DNA of 64,000 bases from Butyrivibrio hungatei DSM 14810. GTDB taxonomy: Bacteria > Bacillota > Clostridia > Lachnospirales > Lachnospiraceae. The position numbers and the translations under genes are program-made. A model generated the notes under the pieces. It was not told where the DNA came from and made no database searches. It was given only the letters and a program-made list of their open reading frames with translations. Position 1 is the stretch's first letter. Each line of letters starts with the position of its first letter. The stretch covers positions 145,490-209,489 of the forward strand of contig NZ_FRDH01000007.1 of assembly GCF_900143205.1 (NCBI RefSeq), written 5' to 3'. Shown here piece after piece: positions 41,168 to 51,309 of this stretch.

Positions 41168-42042
41168 TATCTAGTCTCCTCTTTGCCAAATATTGTATCA
41201 AGTTCTTTTTCCCAAAACTCCTCAGGTATGCCGTGAAGAGTCTCTATACCTGTCTTTTTGTAATAATCAGACATTACTTTTCTCAATATTGATGCATGGG
41301 AGTTTTCACCTGTCTGCAAAAGATGTTTTGTAATCCTATACCAGCCTGGTGCCAGCTCATTTATCTTTTCATCGTGCATAGCCCTAATTGTGGCATTTAC
41401 ATCATATTCTACAGAATAGAAATGATAATCCCAGGCTCCATTCTCACCTTCAAGAATCATAAACTGAGCTTTACCGCCTGCATTTAGCGATATTCCTATT
41501 GCTCCAGGGTTGATAATTAGCTTCCCTGATCTTGTATACTGGGTTTGAATGTGGAAATGAGCACAGATTACTATATCGTTTTTAAAAGTAGCTGTAACCT
41601 CGTCTATATAGTCATAATCAGGGCGCAGGCTCTGATTCGCGCTATATGGTGAGCCATGACAAAAAGTGATATCAGGAAGTCCCTCGTAATGCTTATCTAT
41701 ACTAATTGGCATGCTCTCAAAGAAATCCAAATCCTCATCTGTCACACGGTCAAAATTATATCGAAGCATCCCAGTAGTAGTTCTACCATACGCCCAGTCC
41801 TCTGCGTCAGGATGCCTTCTATGTTCTAACCAATAATCCTCTTTATTTCCTCTAATGAAGGTGCAGGGATAGTCTTTTCTTACCTGATATACCATATCCA
41901 TGGTCTGTCTTAAATTAGCCATGTCTCCAAGGTAATCGCCAAGAAAAATAAACTCTGTAGCACCTTCTTTAATTGCTTTATCAAAACAAGTCTTAAACGC
42001 TTCAAAATTACTATGTATATCTGCAAATACTGCTATCTTCAT
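41167..42042 (-). CDS. Metallophosphoesterase (calcineurin-like, YfcE/MJ0936 type)
   Basis: 291 residues. All metal-binding motifs are present: MKIAVFADIHSN (D, H), FLGDYLGD, FIRGNKED, CHGSPY, CAHFHIQTQY and the terminal INPGAIG. The C-terminal 90 residues form an extra helical part after the usual 160-200 residue domain. Family members hydrolyse phosphodiesters or nucleotides such as cyclic or bis-phosphorylated forms. Its stop overlaps the GNAT stub start. Confidence 0.9.
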   Translation of the reverse strand: MKIAVFADIHSNFEAFKTCFDKAIKEGATEFIFLGDYLGDMANLRQTMDMVYQVRKDYPCTFIRGNKEDYWLEHRRHPDAEDWAYGRTTTGMLRYNFDRVTDEDLDFFESMPISIDKHYEGLPDITFCHGSPYSANQSLRPDYDYIDEVTATFKNDIVICAHFHIQTQYTRSGKLIINPGAIGISLNAGGKAQFMILEGENGAWDYHFYSVEYDVNATIRAMHDEKINELAPGWYRITKHLLQTGENSHASILRKVMSDYYKKTGIETLHGIPEEFWEKELDTIFGKEETR

Positions 42043-42121
42043 CTAGTCACCGCCAATCTGCCATAAACAATATTATTAAGATGTTAGCCGTATGCTATGA
42101 ATTAGTCAAGGTCCCAGGGCA

Positions 42122-42196
42122 TTATAACTTGTCTTTGTATCTCTCCTGTAAAGCTCTTTGCATATCAAGCATTTCATTAATCCCAAAATCCGACAT
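42122..42196 (-). pseudogene. N-terminal stub of a MazG-like nucleotide pyrophosphohydrolase
   Basis: A 24-codon frame starts behind AAGGGGAA and reads MSDFGINEMLDMQRALQER then YKDKL. This matches the first residues of Firmicute MazG-like pyrophosphohydrolases, where KYKDKWEPL normally follows. It stops there, and the remaining gene is missing. About 80 non-coding bases separate it from the phosphoesterase. Confidence 0.55.
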
Positions 42197-42210
42197 TGCT
42201 TTTCCCCTTA

Positions 42211-42750
42211 TTAGTTTCTTGTAAGTAAAATCACTTCTCCATTCCTATAGTTCACTCGCTCTTTATCTGCTTTGAAGCCCACATTCTTCATTATTCTAAT
42301 CAAAGTATGCATAAAGAAGCCATGTGTGACTACAGCACAATCCTCATTATGCTTTATTATCATGTTCACAAACTGCTCTGCTCTCTTAGAGGTCTGCTTC
42401 CTGCTTTCAGGTTGTCTTTTATTTCCGATTAGCCACTGCAGCCTTCCTAGAAAATTCCAAACACCCAACGGCAAACGTATTGCTATATCAAATCCTGAAT
42501 GAAGCGGAACCTCATTTAGCAGTGCTGTCCTATTGAAATCCTCTTCTCCAAATAGCTTTTCTGCAGTCTGTCGAGTCCTGTCCAAATCGCTAATATAAAT
42601 CTTTTGAATATCATCGTTCACTGTATCTACAGATGCCTTATCAATCGGAGCTTTGTCATATAACGCACATTGCTCATCAAACTCAGCAGATGTGCACCAC
42701 TTTTTCCAATCATGAAGCACTTTTCCATGCCTTATTACATATACTCTCAT
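42211..42750 (-). CDS. Histidine phosphatase superfamily protein
   Basis: 179 residues. The phosphohistidine motif is at the start (VYVIRHGKV), the second Arg in SDLDRTRQTA, the catalytic Glu in LLNEVPLH and the second His in VVTHGFFMHTL. The insert before the last motif is short, as in small phosphatases rather than glycolytic mutase. Its ATG overlaps the end of the truncated Nudix frame (ATGA). The substrate is unknown. Confidence 0.88.
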   Translation of the reverse strand: MRVYVIRHGKVLHDWKKWCTSAEFDEQCALYDKAPIDKASVDTVNDDIQKIYISDLDRTRQTAEKLFGEEDFNRTALLNEVPLHSGFDIAIRLPLGVWNFLGRLQWLIGNKRQPESRKQTSKRAEQFVNMIIKHNEDCAVVTHGFFMHTLIRIMKNVGFKADKERVNYRNGEVILLTRN

Positions 42751-43004
42751 TTAATTGCTACCGTCCAGTTATCCCCATCAACCAGATATTGGAACTCTGT
42801 CAGTTCAGGATTATTTATATCCAGGCCGGTTTCTTCTTTCATCTCACGAATTACCGCATCAACAAAAGACTCTCCCATTTCAACATGACCCCCTGGAAGA
42901 GTGTAGCCTTTCCAATCCTCTTTGACTCTATTTTGAAGCAGCACTTTGTCTCCATCTGAAATGAGGCAAAGGACTGTTATTTCTGATATTTCGGTTCTGC
43001 TCAT
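42747..43004 (-). CDS. Nudix hydrolase, truncated at the C-terminus
   Basis: 85 residues from ATG 43004 behind AGAAGGA. It carries a full Nudix box (GHVEMGESFVDAVIREMKEE then TGLDI) and the N-terminal strand ITVLCLISDGDKVLLQ, like 8-oxo-dGTP diphosphatases of the MutT group. Those are about 150 residues long; this frame ends after DGDNWTVAIK, removing the last strands and helix. The cut coincides with the start codon of the histidine phosphatase. It could be non-functional. Confidence 0.75.
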   Translation of the reverse strand: MSRTEISEITVLCLISDGDKVLLQNRVKEDWKGYTLPGGHVEMGESFVDAVIREMKEETGLDINNPELTEFQYLVDGDNWTVAIK

Positions 43005-43049
43005 ATACATTCCTTCTAGTCTTAACAAAAACAGTTCTACTTATCTGCC

Positions 43050-43469
43050 TTATGTGTATATTACCTTTCTAAGCGCAGGTCCACAGAATTCGTGTGGGCA
43101 AAGCTTAAAGCCTTGTTTTACATAGAATTCTTCTTTTCCTTTTTCTGCCAGCAGTTGTACACTTATTCTCGCTCCTTCAGGCGCATCAGTTTGAATAAGC
43201 TCAAGTAATTTACTAATTATAGTTGAGCCAACCTTTTTCCCTTGATATTCAGGTCTTACTACAACGTCCACAATAGTGTAGTACATGCCATCTCCAACTG
43301 CTCTTCCCATTGCTATAGGCTTATCTTCATCCTTTACCAATATAAAAAATGCACTTTTATTTATGGCTTTCTGCGTCTGTTCTGGACAAAAATTATTCCA
43401 ATCAACAGATCTACGAAGTTCAAAATAAGTATCTAAATCCGGTATTGTTTCATAATAAACTATTTCCAT
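43050..43469 (-). CDS. GNAT-family N-acetyltransferase
   Basis: 139 residues, complete GNAT fold: the N-terminal helix (DTYFELRRSVDW), the central strand AIAMGRAVGDGMYYTIVDVVVR, the acetyl-CoA loop PEYQGKKVGSTIISKL (Q-x-x-G-x-G/S type) and the C-terminal YVKQGFKLCPHEFCGPALRK. GGGAGA precedes the ATG. The acceptor is unknown; relatives acetylate small amines or antibiotics. Confidence 0.9.
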   Translation of the reverse strand: MEIVYYETIPDLDTYFELRRSVDWNNFCPEQTQKAINKSAFFILVKDEDKPIAMGRAVGDGMYYTIVDVVVRPEYQGKKVGSTIISKLLELIQTDAPEGARISVQLLAEKGKEEFYVKQGFKLCPHEFCGPALRKVIYT

Positions 43470-43516
43470 CTTTTTCTCCCATCAAGTTTTTGCATTTCTC
43501 AATTAAACAATGATTC

Positions 43517-44140
43517 TTAAGAAGTCTTCAGCCAATCCATAGAACAAAGGTAGTCATAAAAAGACTGGTATTCCGGGACCTCCCACTTGCCTTCTACATA
43601 TGCAAGCAGATCTGTATCAGCTCTGTAATTTTCGATTGCACATTTGCCATACGAGTATAAATGGTCACAATCTTTTCCCAACCAGAAATTCCCAGACTCC
43701 ACATCATAAACCATAGTTTGATATTTCTGATCTGTCCCCGGAAACAGTTCTTCTTCACATAAATCTATCACAACATAGTGGAAATGATTTTTGTCCGCAC
43801 CAGTAAGTTTCTCTATTCCAAAGTTGTCATCAGTTACATCAAACAGAAAGCTGTTAACTGAAACGTTTCTGTAGAGTCTGAAAATAGCTTCGTAGCTGTC
43901 ATTGTGCCTGTAGAAATCATTAAGATCATATCTCATCTTATGCCTAAAGGTATTTCTATGGTCATCTTCCTCAGATAATGATACAAATGAGCATCTGTAC
44001 ACCTGTGGGATGTAGAAAGACGCCTCCTGAGACTCTTCAGCCTTTTTCCCGCAAGCGCATAGCTGAAAGGCCATCAATACCAATAATAAGCCAATCGCAT
44101 ATCGTATTCTTATCCCCTTATGTATCTCTAGTCTTAACAT
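43517..44140 (-). CDS. Small lipoprotein of unknown function
   Basis: 207 residues if started at ATG 44140 (GTGGTGA upstream), which places a signal peptide IRIRYAIGLLLVLMAFQLCAC with lipobox QLCAC near residue 28. The frame is open a further 32 codons upstream, but that would bury the signal peptide and overlap the RdgB-Nudix gene. The mature part contains YRCSFVSLSEEDDHRNTF and two short Trp-ending segments near its end. No family recognised. It is the only exported product of the cluster. Confidence 0.72.
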   Translation of the reverse strand: MLRLEIHKGIRIRYAIGLLLVLMAFQLCACGKKAEESQEASFYIPQVYRCSFVSLSEEDDHRNTFRHKMRYDLNDFYRHNDSYEAIFRLYRNVSVNSFLFDVTDDNFGIEKLTGADKNHFHYVVIDLCEEELFPGTDQKYQTMVYDVESGNFWLGKDCDHLYSYGKCAIENYRADTDLLAYVEGKWEVPEYQSFYDYLCSMDWLKTS

Positions 44141-44216
44141 ACAATCACCACATTCCCAGCAAGATACTGACTGAATTCCTGTCACCATTATGGTGTATGC
44201 CCATAAATAGGCATTT

Positions 44217-45224
44217 TCAGCCGTATATAAATTCATCTGCTTCTAACAGTATTCTTCTTTGATCCTCATATTCCAACAGATGTAATGCATCTTCAAGTTT
44301 CAATCTTTTGATAGTTTTCACTTCTTGTGACCTTACAATCCTAGGCTCCTGATTTTTATTTTCTGCAAGAAAGTACACAATCTGCCTCTTAATGGTTGGT
44401 CTCTCGGCAGGTACATATTCACTAACTTTTCTAAAACCTGATATCAATTTGAGATCAAGTCCCGTTTCTTCCAAAATCTCTCGAATTGCTGTTTGTTCCT
44501 CAGATTCACCAATTTCAATATGACCTTTCGGAAAACTATAAAATCCAGACGTTTCCTCAACTAAAAAGTATTCTGTGTGACCATCTATTATCGAATAAAC
44601 TACAGTATCACATGACTTTTCCGGAATTATTTTGGATTCTTGCAAAAATCTAATGCACTTTTCATCAAAAGAACCTGCAAGAACTGAAAGCTCATCTAAT
44701 GAGCAGTCATTAAAATACTTGCCGTTGGCAGGACAAATCGTTACAACATCAAGCGGATTACCTCTATGTTGCCTGTTAACATTTGGTTCATTAGATATGT
44801 AAAAATCGTCATCAGGTACTTCTGTAGTATATTCTTTTCCATCTATCAAAAGAACCAATCCTGTAATATAACGTGCCTTCAGCCTTCCTCCGTATCTTGC
44901 AGCCAGATTACTATAATGCTCAATCATTTCCTCTTCCGATAATGTCTTACCTTTTACCCTGCGCACAAATAATCCCGGCTGCGCATCTGCAGGAATATCA
45001 TCTACATAGAGCCCTGAATCTGCTGCTAATGTCGGAAGTCCTGTTTTTTCATAATATGCCATTGCCTTTAATCTGGCATTCTCTATAGGAGTACTGCCTG
45101 ACTCATCGACATCTATATGAATTCCCAGGCCTTTAGGAGTAATAATCTCTATATCATATCCCGTGAGCCTATATCTCATATTGCATATTTTGGATTCATT
45201 CCCTGTAGCATATAACAATTGCAT
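44217..45224 (-). CDS. RdgB/HAM1-like NTP pyrophosphatase fused to a Nudix domain
   Basis: 335 residues. Residues 1-195 match the ITP/XTP pyrophosphatase family (LLYATGNESKI at the start, ADSGLYVDDIPADAQPG, and RDIT-like NVNRQHRGNPLDV). Residues 205-335 form a Nudix domain with a complete box GHIEIGESEEQTAIREILEE then TGLDL. Both halves hydrolyse nucleoside di- or triphosphate derivatives, so the fusion joins two pool-sanitising activities, or one domain has become regulatory. AAAGGT precedes the ATG; the nitrilase stub ends three bases before it. Confidence 0.88.
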   Translation of the reverse strand: MQLLYATGNESKICNMRYRLTGYDIEIITPKGLGIHIDVDESGSTPIENARLKAMAYYEKTGLPTLAADSGLYVDDIPADAQPGLFVRRVKGKTLSEEEMIEHYSNLAARYGGRLKARYITGLVLLIDGKEYTTEVPDDDFYISNEPNVNRQHRGNPLDVVTICPANGKYFNDCSLDELSVLAGSFDEKCIRFLQESKIIPEKSCDTVVYSIIDGHTEYFLVEETSGFYSFPKGHIEIGESEEQTAIREILEETGLDLKLISGFRKVSEYVPAERPTIKRQIVYFLAENKNQEPRIVRSQEVKTIKRLKLEDALHLLEYEDQRRILLEADEFIYG

Positions 45225-45227
45225 ATT

Positions 45228-45329
45228 TCAAATACCTTTCTCACAAGCTCTAATTATAGTTCGTTTTATTATTTCTAAATTATCCTTTATGTTCCCGGTT
45301 ACTCCCAATTTATAAGCTGCTATTTTCAT
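45228..45329 (-). pseudogene. N-terminal stub of a carbon-nitrogen hydrolase (nitrilase family)
   Basis: A 33-codon frame reads MKIAAYKLGVTGNIKDNLEI then IKRTIIRACEKGI, the typical beginning of nitrilase-superfamily amidohydrolases, where RLLVFPECALTGY normally follows; it stops just before the catalytic Glu region. Its ATG overlaps the HAD stop (ATGA). The end is three bases before RdgB-Nudix. Confidence 0.65.
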
Positions 45330-45940
45330 AGTATCTCCAGAAGTTCTGATAAACTGTCAACTTCATAATCCGGTCTTTCGCTTTCATCAGAGAAAATCCA
45401 ATATTGCCCCATGCCTTGCTTAACCCAGATAGTTTTCATTCCCATATTCTTAGCAGGAACAATATCGTAATCTATCCGATCTCCAACCATAACAGCCTGA
45501 TCAGCAGAACAGTTGGCTCTTTCAAGAGCAATTTCAAACATTCTTCTATCTGGCTTTGCAACACCTTCTTCTGCTGATGCCACGATAACATCTATGTACT
45601 TTCTTATCCCAAACTTTTCCAATCTCTGCTCTGTACCAGGTATCTGATTCGCTATAATGCCTATTTTATATTTTCTGCTAAGTCGCTCAAGGCATTCTTT
45701 TGCATCATCATATAACCTTTCATACTGCGGTTCCCAAATAGGCTTTTCAACTCCCAGGAGTTTACTAACCTCTTTATCGCCTCTTTTGTTCTGCTTATAA
45801 TACTCAAGTGCTTTTTCATAAACAAAGTCATACGTCTTATTTGCTGATTTCGCTATCTTTCTGTATATCTCCTCATAGACTAAGCTCTCATCTGCCAATG
45901 TAGAGCCTATATCAAAAAATAACCACTTTATTCCATCCAT
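45326..45940 (-). CDS. HAD-superfamily hydrolase
   Basis: 204 residues from ATG 45940 (AAAGGTAGTGG upstream); a GTG twelve codons earlier is possible but has no ribosome binding site. Motif I is FFDIGSTLADES, with Gly in place of the second Asp (DxGxT). Motif II is IGIIANQIPG, motif III is SAEEGVAKPDRRMFEIAL, and motif IV is MVGDRIDYDIVPAKNMGM. Similar HADs act on phosphoglycolate-like or sugar phosphates. It overlaps the nitrilase stub by four bases. Confidence 0.85.
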   Translation of the reverse strand: MDGIKWLFFDIGSTLADESLVYEEIYRKIAKSANKTYDFVYEKALEYYKQNKRGDKEVSKLLGVEKPIWEPQYERLYDDAKECLERLSRKYKIGIIANQIPGTEQRLEKFGIRKYIDVIVASAEEGVAKPDRRMFEIALERANCSADQAVMVGDRIDYDIVPAKNMGMKTIWVKQGMGQYWIFSDESERPDYEVDSLSELLEIL

Positions 45941-45979
45941 ATCTTTACCACTACCTTTAATATTTGACTTATCCACTAA

Positions 45980-46495
45980 TCAAGAAATCACATTTAAAAG
46001 ATTTTGAACATTAGTAGCTACTTCGACAGTTCCATCTATACTAATTACAGGACATGTTAAATCCTTCAGCCACCATTTTGCATGATCATCAGATCTAACC
46101 TCGACCATTTTAAAGAAGCGTTCTTCACTCTCGTATAGGTCTCCTCCCGGTAGCATACGATTCCCAAATTTATCATTGGAACGCTTTCTTACTCTAGCCA
46201 TCCTTATATCTTTGGGTATTTCAATGTATACTGCCAGATCAAATAATTTTTCTATCTGCTCGCTATAATTACCACGAACTGAAGCTAGTACAACGTCTTC
46301 ATTTTCTTCCAGGTCTTTTAATAAAAGCGCTGCTACTTCTTCCTCTGTCCTCTGAACACTGTATTCATATTTATCATCTGTCTTCGGGAAATAATAATCT
46401 TCGATATCTCTGAATTCATAATGAAGCTTTCCTGCCAAAGCTCTCCCCAAAGTACTTTTACCAGCTCCATTTAAACCACAAACAATAATACGCAT
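45980..46495 (-). CDS. Small P-loop kinase (shikimate/adenylate kinase-like)
   Basis: 171 residues from ATG 46495 (GGGAGT upstream); the longer frame upstream overlaps the tuf terminator. Walker A is IVCGLNGAGKSTLGRAL at residues 5-20, followed by a DxD-like FRDIEDYYF and a lid region RMARVRKRSNDKFGNRMLPGG. The closest shape is small-molecule kinases of the shikimate/AAA-17 type. It is the first gene of the cluster directly behind the tuf terminator. Confidence 0.82.
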   Translation of the reverse strand: MRIIVCGLNGAGKSTLGRALAGKLHYEFRDIEDYYFPKTDDKYEYSVQRTEEEVAALLLKDLEENEDVVLASVRGNYSEQIEKLFDLAVYIEIPKDIRMARVRKRSNDKFGNRMLPGGDLYESEERFFKMVEVRSDDHAKWWLKDLTCPVISIDGTVEVATNVQNLLNVIS

Positions 46496-46543
46496 AGTCT
46501 TTTTACTCCCCCAAATATACTCAATACGTTTCTTTATTGTACG

Positions 46544-46579
46544 AAAAAAGAGCCCCAAGCACAAGGCTTGAAGCTCTTT
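46544..46579 (-). terminator. tuf terminator
   Basis: Outer stem AAAGAGC / GCTCTTT and inner CAAG / CTTG, followed by TTTTTTCG on the minus strand. Confidence 0.82.
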
Positions 46580-46610
46580 GAAATTCAGTGTTTATGCAAT
46601 CCGATAAGAA

Positions 46611-47801
46611 TTACTCAACGATTGTAGCAACCTTACCTGATCCAACTGTACGTCCACCCTCACGGATAGCGAACTTAAGACCCTGCTCCATAGCGATTGG
46701 GTGAATAAGCTCGATAGACATTGTTACGTGGTCACCAGGCATGCACATCTCAACACCATCTGGAAGGTTGCAGACACCTGTAACGTCAGTTGTTCTGAAG
46801 TAGAACTGTGGTCTGTAGTTTGTGAAGAAAGGAGTATGACGGCCACCCTCGTCCTTAGTAAGAACGTAAACCTCAGCAGTGAACTTTGTATGGCAAGTTA
46901 CTGTACCAGGCTTTGTGATAACCTGTCCTCTCTGGATACCCTCACGGTCAACACCACGAAGAAGAAGACCAACGTTGTCACCAGCTTCGCAGTAATCCAT
47001 TGTCTTTCTGAACATCTCGATACCTGTTACAACAGACTTAGATGTCTCTTCCTTAATACCAACGATTTCGATTTCGTCGTTGAGGTTAAGAGAACCTCTC
47101 TCTACTCTACCAGTAGCAACTGTTCCACGACCTGTGATTGTGAATACGTCCTCAACAGGCATAAGGAAAGGCTTATCTGTCTCACGAGTAGGTTCAGGAA
47201 TGTAAGAATCAACTGTATCCATGAGCTCGATGATCTTGTCACCCCACTCAGACTTAGGATCCTCAAGAGCCTTAAGAGCTGAACCACGAATGATAGGTGT
47301 GTCATCTCCAGGGAACTCATACTCTGTAAGAAGGTCTCTGATTTCCATCTCAACGAGGTCAAGAAGCTCAGGATCATCAACCATATCGCACTTGTTCATG
47401 AATACGATGATGTAAGGAACACCAACCTGACGAGCAAGAAGAACGTGCTCCTTAGTCTGAGCCATAACACCATCAGTAGCAGCAACAACAAGGATTGATC
47501 CATCCATCTGAGCTGCACCTGTGATCATGTTCTTAACGTAGTCAGCGTGACCTGGGCAGTCAACGTGAGCATAGTGTCTGTTAGCTGTCTCATACTCGAT
47601 GTGAGCTGAGTTGATTGTGATTCCTCTTTCCTTCTCTTCTGGAGCCTTATCGATCTGATCGAATGCTACAGCAGGGCTGAATCCTCTGTCTGCAAGAACA
47701 GCTGTGATAGCAGCTGTAAGAGTTGTCTTACCATGGTCAACGTGTCCGATTGTACCAATGTTAACGTGTGGTTTGCTTCTGTCAAACTTAGCTTTTGCCA
47801 T
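46611..47801 (-). CDS. tuf: Elongation factor Tu
   Basis: 396 residues, full length. GTPase motifs: G1 [10 protein letters not shown]3 [13 protein letters not shown]4 NKCDMVDD, G5 GSALKALED. It carries aminoacyl-tRNA to the ribosome. Strong codon bias marks very high expression. Last gene of the str operon, but a separate promoter (47870-47898) between fusA and tuf gives it additional transcription, and a terminator follows. Confidence 0.99.
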   Translation of the reverse strand: MAKAKFDRSKPHVNIGTIGHVDHGKTTLTAAITAVLADRGFSPAVAFDQIDKAPEEKERGITINSAHIEYETANRHYAHVDCPGHADYVKNMITGAAQMDGSILVVAATDGVMAQTKEHVLLARQVGVPYIIVFMNKCDMVDDPELLDLVEMEIRDLLTEYEFPGDDTPIIRGSALKALEDPKSEWGDKIIELMDTVDSYIPEPTRETDKPFLMPVEDVFTITGRGTVATGRVERGSLNLNDEIEIVGIKEETSKSVVTGIEMFRKTMDYCEAGDNVGLLLRGVDREGIQRGQVITKPGTVTCHTKFTAEVYVLTKDEGGRHTPFFTNYRPQFYFRTTDVTGVCNLPDGVEMCMPGDHVTMSIELIHPIAMEQGLKFAIREGGRTVGSGKVATIVE

Positions 47802-47869
47802 TTCTAAATATCCTCCTTAAGTGAAATGTTAAATCAACATTTTCATACATAATTTAACCGACTATATCG

Positions 47870-47898
47870 ATTATATTAAATGTTAGCCGCTAAATCAA
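47870..47898 (-). promoter_or_regulatory. Internal tuf promoter
   Basis: On the minus strand: TTGATT, 17-base spacer, TATAAT. The -35 lies in the 3' arm of a hairpin (AGCCGC/GCGGCT, AATCAAG/CTTGATT) after fusA. Confidence 0.75.
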
Positions 47899-47939
47899 GC
47901 TAAAAACTTGATTTTTTGCGGCTTTCATTTAGTTTTTAA

Positions 47940-50057
47940 TTAGTTACCCTTGTTAGAAAGGACTTTCTCCTGAACATTCTTAGGAACTGGAGCATACTTC
48001 TCAAAGAACATTGAGTAGTTACCACGTCCCTGTGTTCTAGAACGAAGGTCTGTAGCATAACCGAACATCTCAGCAAGAGGCACATGTGCTCTTACGATCT
48101 TTCCGCCGCCAAGATCATCCATTCCTTCAACCTGTCCACGACGAGAGTTAACGTCACCGATAACATCTCCCATGTACTCCTCAGGCATTGTTACTTCTAC
48201 CTTCATGATAGGCTCAAGAAGTACAGGTGCGCCCTTAGCCATAGCATCCTTGAATGCCATAGATCCAGCGATGTGGAATGCCATTTCTGATGAGTCTACT
48301 TCATGGTATGATCCATCATAAACTGTAGCATGAACACCAACTACTGGATATCCACCAAGTGTACCAGCCTTCATAGCTTCTTCGATACCATCGCTGATTG
48401 GCTGAATGAATTCCTTAGGAATAGCACCACCAACAACTTCGCTATCGAACTGGTAAAGGTTGTCTCCGTTAGCATCCATAGGCTCGAAACGAACTTTACA
48501 GTGACCATACTGACCACGTCCACCAGACTGCTTAGCGTACTTAGACTCAACGTCTACAGCCTTTGTAAGAGCTTCTCTATATGCAACCTGAGGAGCACCT
48601 ACGTTAGCCTCAACCTTATACTCTCTGAGAAGTCTATCAACGATGATATCAAGGTGAAGCTCACCCATACCAGCGATGATTGTCTGACCTGTCTCAGGAT
48701 TTGTATGAGCTCTGAATGTAGGATCTTCTTCAGCAAGCTTCATAAGTGCTTCATCAAGCTTCTGCTGACCAGCCTTAGTCTTAGGCTCGATAGCAAGCTC
48801 AATAACAGGATCTGGGAATTCCATTGACTCAAGGATTACTGGGTTCTTCTCATCGCAGAGAGTATCACCAGTTACTGTGTTCTTAAGACCTACAGCTGCT
48901 GCGATATCACCTGCGTAAACCTTATCAAGGTCAGATCTCTTATTAGCATGCATCTGAAGGATACGTCCAAGACGCTCCTTGCTGTCCTTAGTACTGTTAA
49001 GTACATAAGAACCTGAATTTGCTGTACCACGATATACACGGAAGAATGCAAGCTTTCCTACGAATGGATCGCTGACAATCTTGAATGCAAGAGCTGCGAA
49101 TGGGCCATCATCTGTTGACTCAACCTCAATCTCATTTCCATCCATGTCTGTACCCTTACATGCAGGGATATCAAGTGGTGAAGGCATAAACTCGATAACA
49201 GCATCGATAAGCTTCTGGATACCTCTGTTCTTGTGGGCTGAACCACAGCAAACAGGGAATGCCTTACACTCGCAAGTAGCCTTACGAAGTGCAGCCTTAA
49301 GTTCATCAACTGTAGGCTCTTCACCTTCAAGGTACTTCATCATAAGATCTTCATCAAGATCGCAGATCTTCTCAACGAGCTCTGAGTGATAAAGCTCAGC
49401 ATCATCCTTGAGGTCAGCAGGGATCTCACCAATTGTAACATCCTCACCCTTATCATCATTGTAGATGTAAGCCTGCATCTCGAAAAGATCGATAACACCC
49501 TGGAACTGATCCTCAGCTCCGATAGGGATTTCAATCATAATAGCGTTTTTCTTAAGTCTATTTCTGATCTGCTCTACAGCACCGAAATAGTTTGCTCCAA
49601 TGATATCCATCTTGTTGATGAATGCCATACGAGGAACATTAAATCCATCAGCCTGACGCCAAACGTTCTCAGACTGTGGCTCAACGCCTTCTTTAGCACT
49701 GAATACACCAACAGCACCATCAAGTACACGAAGTGAACGCTCAACTTCTACAGTAAAGTCAACGTGTCCAGGTGTATCAATGATATTGATACGATGCTCA
49801 AGAGCACCTGGCTTAACCTTACCATTCTGCTGAAGTGTCCAGTGACAAGTTGTAGCTGCAGATGTGATTGTGATACCTCTTTCCTGCTCCTGTTCCATCC
49901 AGTCCATGGTAGCAGTACCTTCGTAAGTCTCACCAATCTTATAGTTTACACCGGTATAGTAAAGAATACGCTCTGTAAGAGTTGTCTTACCAGCGTCGAT
50001 ATGTGCCATAATACCGATGTTTCTGGTTCTCTCCAATGGGTATTGTCTATCAGCCAA
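47940..50057 (-). CDS. fusA: Elongation factor G, UUG start
   Basis: 705 residues. GTPase motifs [25 protein letters not shown] and NKMDIIGA are at the N-terminus, then domains II-V including [18 protein letters not shown] and RGQYGHCKV. It drives ribosome translocation. The first codon is TTG, in the exact family register ([20 protein letters not shown]), with AGGAGG eight bases before; the next ATG would remove the essential N-terminus. UUG initiation may keep EF-G below EF-Tu. Confidence 0.98.
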   Translation of the reverse strand: MADRQYPLERTRNIGIMAHIDAGKTTLTERILYYTGVNYKIGETYEGTATMDWMEQEQERGITITSAATTCHWTLQQNGKVKPGALEHRINIIDTPGHVDFTVEVERSLRVLDGAVGVFSAKEGVEPQSENVWRQADGFNVPRMAFINKMDIIGANYFGAVEQIRNRLKKNAIMIEIPIGAEDQFQGVIDLFEMQAYIYNDDKGEDVTIGEIPADLKDDAELYHSELVEKICDLDEDLMMKYLEGEEPTVDELKAALRKATCECKAFPVCCGSAHKNRGIQKLIDAVIEFMPSPLDIPACKGTDMDGNEIEVESTDDGPFAALAFKIVSDPFVGKLAFFRVYRGTANSGSYVLNSTKDSKERLGRILQMHANKRSDLDKVYAGDIAAAVGLKNTVTGDTLCDEKNPVILESMEFPDPVIELAIEPKTKAGQQKLDEALMKLAEEDPTFRAHTNPETGQTIIAGMGELHLDIIVDRLLREYKVEANVGAPQVAYREALTKAVDVESKYAKQSGGRGQYGHCKVRFEPMDANGDNLYQFDSEVVGGAIPKEFIQPISDGIEEAMKAGTLGGYPVVGVHATVYDGSYHEVDSSEMAFHIAGSMAFKDAMAKGAPVLLEPIMKVEVTMPEEYMGDVIGDVNSRRGQVEGMDDLGGGKIVRAHVPLAEMFGYATDLRSRTQGRGNYSMFFEKYAPVPKNVQEKVLSNKGN

Positions 50058-50111
50058 AGGTTCTTCCTCCTAAATAATATTAAACCTGTCTCATACAAAA
50101 TCAGATTACGA

Positions 50112-50630
<519 letters not shown>

Positions 50631-50745
50631 TTACTATAATCATCGGTACTCACTAATTTAGTGTACGTGCGGTTTTCTTACTAAAATATATAGATATAGA
50701 ACACCAACACTATTCAAAAATTAGATCTGTTAATGAAACAAAAAA

Positions 50746-51165
50746 TTACTTGGCAGCCTTAGGTCTCTTAGCGCCATACTTAGAACGAGCCTGTTTTCTG
50801 TCGGCTACACCTGCTGTATCAAGAGTACCTCTGATGATGTGGTATCTTGTACCAGGTAAATCCTTAACTCTTCCACCACGGATAAGAACAACGCTGTGCT
50901 CCTGAAGGTTGTGTCCTTCTCCAGGAATGTAGCTTGTTACCTCAATACCGTTAGAAAGACGTACTCTGGCGATTTTTCTCAGAGCAGAGTTAGGCTTCTT
51001 AGGTGTTGCTGTCTTAACAGCTGTGCAGACACCACGCTTCTGTGGAGAAGCTGTAGCAGTTGCCTTCTTGTGAAGAGAGTTGAAACCCTTCTGAAGAGCA
51101 GGTGCTGTAGACTTCTTAACTGATGTCTGACGACCCTTTCTAACTAACTGGTTAAATGTTGGCAT
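50746..51165 (-). CDS. rpsL: 30S ribosomal protein S12
   Basis: 139 residues. [11 protein letters not shown] at the start and the conserved loops [15 protein letters not shown] and [13 protein letters not shown], with both Lys residues (K42/K87 region) that decide streptomycin sensitivity unmutated. Decoding-centre protein and first gene of the str operon. Its promoter (51251-51279) is a perfect consensus. Confidence 0.98.
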   Translation of the reverse strand: MPTFNQLVRKGRQTSVKKSTAPALQKGFNSLHKKATATASPQKRGVCTAVKTATPKKPNSALRKIARVRLSNGIEVTSYIPGEGHNLQEHSVVLIRGGRVKDLPGTRYHIIRGTLDTAGVADRKQARSKYGAKRPKAAK

Positions 51166-51250
51166 TCTTTTTACCTCCTATTTTGATATATGTATGTACA
51201 AAATACAAAGGGGCAGAATATCACCCCTTTGCACATACACGCAATTATGA

Positions 51251-51279
51251 ATTATAAATAGTATTATTTTAGTTGTCAA
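51251..51279 (-). promoter_or_regulatory. str operon promoter, perfect consensus
   Basis: On the minus strand: TTGACA, 17-base spacer, TATAAT. The -35 overlaps one arm of an inverted repeat AGTTGTCA / TGACAACT (51271-51278 and 51292-51299) just after rpoC. Confidence 0.9.
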
Positions 51280-51309
51280 CTAAATTTTTTATGACAACTT
51301 GTCAGAAAA

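Noticed and set aside
9079-46495. Prophage, insertion sequence or integron
   Set aside because: I found no transposase, integrase, phage structural gene or terminal repeats; the accessory character rests on gene content and stubs only.
46701-47282. 193-codon plus-strand frame inside tuf
   Set aside because: Opposite strand of a highly biased gene; no own promoter, start signal or recognisable protein.
48330-48827. 165-codon plus-strand frame inside fusA
   Set aside because: Same reason: antisense shadow of fusA.
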